Source: Haliclona indistincta
Taxonomy: Eukaryota; Porifera; Demospongiae; Haplosclerida; Chalinidae
Direction of reading: 5' to 3'
Assembly (NCBI GenBank): GCA_964017065.1
Contig: OZ024790.1
Span: 4,918,458 to 4,982,457, forward strand
Length of the DNA stretch: 64,000 nt
Of the stretch, positions 60,701-64,000 are shown piece after piece. Made by a program: the position numbers and the translations under genes. The notes beneath the pieces were generated by a model, which saw nothing but the letters and a program-made list of their open reading frames with translations, did no database searches and was not told where the DNA came from. Numbering within the stretch: position 1 is the stretch's first letter; each line of letters opens with the position of its first letter.

Positions 60701-61120
60701 CGTCCGCATCACGTGCCCAAGATCAGAACAGCCTTTAGCATGGAACAAGTAAGTTATATCACATGTTGGCAGGACGTATGACCCGTTATATCCCTCGGGA
60801 AAGGGCTAGGCCTCTCGTAAAGTCTCGGAAGCGCCTTGACTTCACTTGAGCGCACCCTTTCCCGCAGGATATAACGGGTCATATGGATATAACCTACACT
60901 AACAGCACACCACATATACTAATTAAATGTTAATAAACTTTTAAGGTATAAATTACACTTTGAAATACAAGAAAAAAATCTGTTCATTAGAACATATTAG
61001 TACAGTAAGTTTACTTACTTCATCTGTGGCATTAATTTGAGTTAAGGTCTCTTTAACCAGGTACTGTACAATGGCTATGTGGTTCATTCGGGCGGCCCAT
61101 ATCAGAGCTGTATTTCCATA
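54746..61120 (-). CDS. ROCO-B: ankyrin-ROC-COR-Death protein (5'-partial)
   Basis: Exons in order: ankyrin exons 61120-61019, 59484-59386 and 59234-59162, ROC-COR exon 57405-55315, linker exons 55260-55201 and 55154-55089, Death exon 55038-54746. Phases agree. The GTPase motifs are G1 GPPGVGKTC, G3 DSGGQP and G4 GTHADKH. The Death exon keeps KIPAKWRIVGVSLGIS and WQQQSTPQSPANW as in ROCO-A. It differs from ROCO-A by a longer Ser/Thr/Pro-rich insert between the early ROC motifs and by two linker exons in place of an 18 nt microexon. The first ankyrin exons and start codon were not found; a copia fragment lies just upstream. Confidence 0.82.
57594..58325. mobile_element. 732 bp foldback element in ROCO-B intron
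   Basis: Arms 57594-57900 and 58018-58325 are inverted copies of about 307 bp around a 117 bp loop. The ends carry ACCTTAAGGTGGCGG. A similar GGTGGCGGGTACCC lies outside at 57511. Non-coding; apparent frames (57523-57705) are shadows. Confidence 0.85.
58395..58942. mobile_element. 548 bp foldback element in ROCO-B intron
   Basis: Ends GTGCAGACAGAGTCGCTGCG and its inverted partner define arms of about 260 bp each, close to full-length inversion. Mirror open frames on both strands (58544-58848) share the peptide LICHLCRN because of the palindrome. They are not genes. Confidence 0.85.
59925..60690. mobile_element. Probable TIR element in ROCO-B intron
   Basis: The ends ATTTGATTGGTCAA (about 59936) and TGACCAATCAGAT (about 60664) are inverted. 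Inside is a smaller hairpin at 60497-60635 (GTTAGACAG ... CTGTCTAAC) with CTCGGCCC/GGGCCTCGG arms. Open frames at 60011-60477 lie on both strands and are not accepted as genes. Confidence 0.5.
60777..60883. repeat. Inverted repeat around TATGACCCGTTATATCC
   Basis: Arms of about 32 bp (TATGACCCGTTATATCC ... GGATATAACGGGTCATA) enclose GGGAAAGGG and CCCTTTCCC inner stems. This is likely the remains of another foldback element. Confidence 0.7.
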
Positions 61121-61274
61121 CTGCATGTAAGAACAATTGATCAATTACCAAAAAAAGATAAAAACCGTTATTAATTTTACACGTAGTTAATATACAATAT
61201 TACAGCAGTAAAGAGAATTCTATGGTATTTAAAAGGAACAAGCAACATTGAACAAGCAACTTTGGACAACAACT

Positions 61275-61644
61275 GTGGCATTATCGATGGCATGCAGAGG
61301 CAGAATACATTGCTTTGTCAGCTGCTAGTCAAGAAGCAGTGTGGCTCCAGCAACTCTTCAGTGATTTGTTGAATGAAAAAGTCCAAGAAACAGTCATATT
61401 TGAAGACAACCAGTCGGTGATAATATGTCTGGCAAAGAATCAACAAGTTCATGGACGGTCCAAACATACCGACATCAAATATCAAATATATATTCGTGAA
61501 CTGGTAGAAGCTGGAAAATTGAAGTTATTGTACTGTGCCTCAGAGGATATGACAGCTGATATCATGACAAAGCCGTTACGTACAGCTACATTTGAGAAAC
61601 TGAGAAACTTAGCAGGATTTGTCGAATTTGCTCCCAAAGAGTGA
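61275..61644 (+). pseudogene. Ty1/copia RNase H fragment
   Basis: The frame reads HAEAEYIALSAASQEAVWL, then FEDNQSVIICLAKN, KHTDIKYQ and MTADIMTKPL, ending at TGA 61642-61644. These are the conserved C-terminal RNase H blocks of copia-type Pol. Reverse transcriptase, integrase, gag and LTRs were not found nearby, so this is a truncated remnant, in reverse orientation to ROCO-B. Confidence 0.85.
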
Positions 61645-61875
61645 GAAGGAGTGTTGGAAATATCCATTATTTCATCCACTCTGTGTGAGCTTGACTCATT
61701 ATATTATTCTATTATTTATCATTGTATATTCATCCTGATGCTATTATATTAGTTTATTGATTCGTTTATTCTGTGATTATAATATTGGGCGTGGTTTATT
61801 CTTTTTGTAACCTTGCTCACAGTAATTAAAAATCTGACAGAACAGCCATAGAATGTGTGTACAGTTAGACCATAG

Positions 61876-62190
61876 ATATGGTTAGACATACGATGGACAG
61901 GGTCTTATGAGGTGATTAGTGAGTGTGGCAAAATGCGGTATGAGGTGAAGTGTTTGAAAATCAACAAGGCACTCAAGCGAAGAGTGCACTGCAGCAGACT
62001 GAAGCAACCAAATTATGACCTTAGTTTAGTGGAGGTCAAACTTGTAATTGAAGGTAGACTAAGTGCATATGACGTGTCTGTGTTTAATAATAATGATAAT
62101 AATTTATCTGTAATTATGCAGGAGCATTTGACAGCAATTTATACAGGGAAAAGCAGTCTGACAAAGGGACCTCGTTATGAGCCACAGTAG
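61876..62190 (+). pseudogene. Retroelement integrase-tail-like fragment
   Basis: The frame has SYEVISECGKMRYEVKC followed by RRVHCSRLKQPN, which resembles the C-terminal tail of LTR-retrotransposon integrases (GPY-V ... VHVDRLKP pattern). There is no catalytic core upstream. Moderate confidence because the motif is short. Confidence 0.4.
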
Positions 62191-62309
62191 CACCACAGCC
62201 AAAAAACTCCAGCAACTGAAGGCAGGGGCAATTATAACGGTCTGACATCGGACATTTGTCTCGGCGTTCATTCATAGCGGCCGCCCATTTGTATTGGTGA
62301 GCGGACATA

Positions 62310-62622
62310 ATGGCCGGTCCAAAACGTGCAGTTTATTTAGTCTCTTCCAGTGGCAGTAAAGCCGCCAAGCGACAGGTTACTAACTCTAAATTCGAAAAGT
62401 AGGCAGTTCGATCGCGAGTATCAGACACTCTCATGGTTACGTTGCAATCTCAATCGCGACAAAGTCCACGTGGCTACGTTATGGTGCGAGGTCTGTAAGA
62501 AGCACGAGCGCTCTGTTGAGTCTGTTCAATCTCTGAAGAACTTCTCTAGAGCCTGGATTACTGGATCCACCAAGCAGAAGGTCAGCAACGTTGTCGACCA
62601 TGCCATCAGCAAAGTTCACTAG
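62310..62622 (+). pseudogene. hAT-related zinc-finger fragment, frameshifted
   Basis: It begins MAGPKRAVYLVSSSGSKAAK at 62310 and hits TAG near 62400. A +1 shift restores REYQTLSWLRC, LWCEVCKKHE, NFSRAWITGS and NVVDHAISKVH. The C-x2-C ... H-x4-H pattern matches the zinc finger found in ZNF862/KIAA1586-like hAT-derived proteins. No transposase catalytic region follows. Confidence 0.55.
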
Positions 62623-62649
62623 GCATCTATCGCGCGAGAATCAGTTTCA

Positions 62650-63660
62650 TATTCAATTTTGTACTCAATAAAAGTAATGATAATGTCTGTTCAAATAATG
62701 TACATGTCAGTGCAAAAATTGTTTTGTTCTGACAAGTTGTCAGGACAGTTTGAAAAATTATAATTGCCCCTGGAAGGAGCCCTGTAAGAGGAGGTAGGCA
62801 TATTATATGCACAGTAAATGTAACAAGATTTTTATATACTTTTATTCATAATAGTTGCGTGAGTTGGATTATGACCTCATGTCATTTGTGGAAGCACTGA
62901 AAATATAAAATATGAATTAAACACTACTATTTCGTTTAGCTCTTGATGTGCTGTTTGAAGGTTGGTACAGTATGATTTGAGTACTAAACATTTCCTTTCA
63001 CTCCAGGTAATGACTCTAGCCTTGACACGCAAGAATCCAAATATTTCAATAGAAGATGTAATAATTATATTAATAATTATAGTGAAATTGACAAAAAGTG
63101 TGCACAAATTAACACACAGTACGACAGTAGTATAAGGCCTAATATTAGCTTGTTGAAAGAGACATGTAAGCACCGTACACACGTTACAGATGCTATAGAG
63201 AATCCAAGAAAGTGGATAGTTGTTCTAGCTACTGTGGAGAGATTATCACAGAGAATTGATACTGTCTATAAGTAGGACTGATGCAGAACACGGCACAGTG
63301 GGATACGAAATTCCCCCAGGGATACACAATTGACTAGTGAATACTGTATCCAGGATACACCATTCATGGGAAATAATGTATCTGGGATACTTGATTCACT
63401 GGGATACACAATTCACTATCACACTGGCACACTGAGGAATTTCCCATTTATCTAAAAATACTTCAACTTATCACCAACAGGAAATTTGATGTACTTTGGC
63501 AACAATACTGTTACTATGGCCCTACATGTGTCCTGCACTATAACACACAATGCATTTCGACAAATGAGAACAGTTCTGCACTCACAAGGACTAGCAATAA
63601 TCTATAAAGTAATTGCCACTCGTTGACGAACAGACACTGCCTTCCTGAAATGTGTATCTT
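62650..63660. other. No gene seen
   Basis: AT-rich sequence. It includes a short GGGATACACAATT-type repeat at about 63300-63420 (GGATAC recurring five times or more). A 101-codon minus-strand frame at 62877-63182 is hydrophobic and low-complexity and is not accepted. Confidence 0.5.
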
Positions 63661-63669
63661 TAATTCCTA

Positions 63670-63902
63670 CCAACAGTGCCCTTTAGCTGGTCACAAATAT
63701 ACAGGAATGTCTCTCGACTAACCCTAAAGTTTTCAATCCAATCACGAGGAGAGAAAGACCCACATACAATGTCTTCCCAACACGTGGACGACTGCCTGAA
63801 ACTGGTCAATTTCTGTAGGCGGTGAAACCTGCAAACAGTCTTTTCAAATATTTGCCATGTCTTGAAAAGAAGACATACAGGCGGCTTCAAAAGCGATAGC
63901 AA
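63670..63902 (-). pseudogene. Harbinger (PIF)-like transposase N-terminal fragment
   Basis: The frame contains CWEDIVCGSFSPRDWIENF and RVSRETFLYICDQLKGTVGR, the segment preceding the DDE core in PIF/Harbinger (HARBI1-like) proteins. A GTAGG donor-like site follows. The nuclease core was not found to the left, so this is a fragment or a single exon. Confidence 0.6.
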
Positions 63903-63981
63903 AGATGGAATGGGCGTTCGATGCGCAGCAAAGACATTTGGCGTTCCCTATAGCACTCTAAGAGACCATTCTTCTGGTTAG
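63881..63981 (+). pseudogene. Pipsqueak-type HTH fragment
   Basis: The plus-strand frame GVRCAAKTFGVPYSTLRDH ends in a TAG at 63979-63981. The AAKTFGVPxSTLRD core is the helix-turn-helix of pipsqueak/CENP-B/Tigger-type DNA-binding domains. It overlaps the Harbinger fragment on the other strand and is probably a remnant of a pogo-like element. Confidence 0.5.
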
Positions 63982-64000
63982 CAAATTAATTTTAGTTTAC

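Overview
This is nuclear DNA from an early-branching animal. Its axonemal dynein gene has 48 exons with many introns of only 46-60 bp, and it sits beside expanded CARD, Death, TRAF and ROCO signalling genes and many short non-autonomous transposons. That mix best fits a demosponge (Amphimedon-like). The placement is an inference from gene style; no database was searched.

Layout: 1-3080 is a duplicated, repeat-rich block with decayed coding scraps. 3081-22018 (+) carries the 3' nine-tenths of an outer-arm dynein heavy chain of the DNAH5/DNAH8 group, open throughout. 22735-29400 (-) is an ankyrin-ROC-COR-Death gene (ROCO-A), convergent with the dynein gene. 30934-43669 (-) is a tandem array of at least eleven very small two- or three-exon genes, all below ordinary ORF cut-offs. 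Six encode 40-43-residue MDGQ peptides, two encode 29-residue acidic Gly/Ser peptides, two encode 54-57-residue tail-anchored peptides, and one encodes a related 29-residue peptide. One further copy is dead. Eight of the peptides end in a CaaX prenylation box (CTIL or CTIM). 45393-47489 (-) is a CARD-RING-TRAF zinc finger-MATH-MATH gene. 48511-54417 (-) is its paralogue, with two copies of an unnamed domain inserted and a frameshifted CARD exon. 54746-61120 (-) is a second ankyrin-ROC-COR-Death gene (ROCO-B), 5'-incomplete. 61275-64000 is a graveyard of copia, integrase-like, hAT-like, Harbinger-like and pipsqueak-HTH fragments.

The signalling genes look like one toolkit: death-fold adaptors (CARD, Death), a RING/TRAF scaffold and a ROC GTPase. 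Introns at domain boundaries are consistently phase 1, so these genes appear built by shuffling exons. The small-peptide array lies between the two ROCO genes on the same strand. Its members share splice sites, upstream boxes with CACGTG and TGACGTAA cores, and a membrane-targeting C terminus made in two different ways (CaaX or a transmembrane tail). I consider this array the best candidate for an undescribed system.

Mobile elements can be dated partly from the window itself. Because the peptide array is tandemly duplicated, empty sites for a TA-inserted and a TTAA-inserted element are present in sister repeats. A 290 bp hAT-type MITE has perfect 8 bp target duplications.
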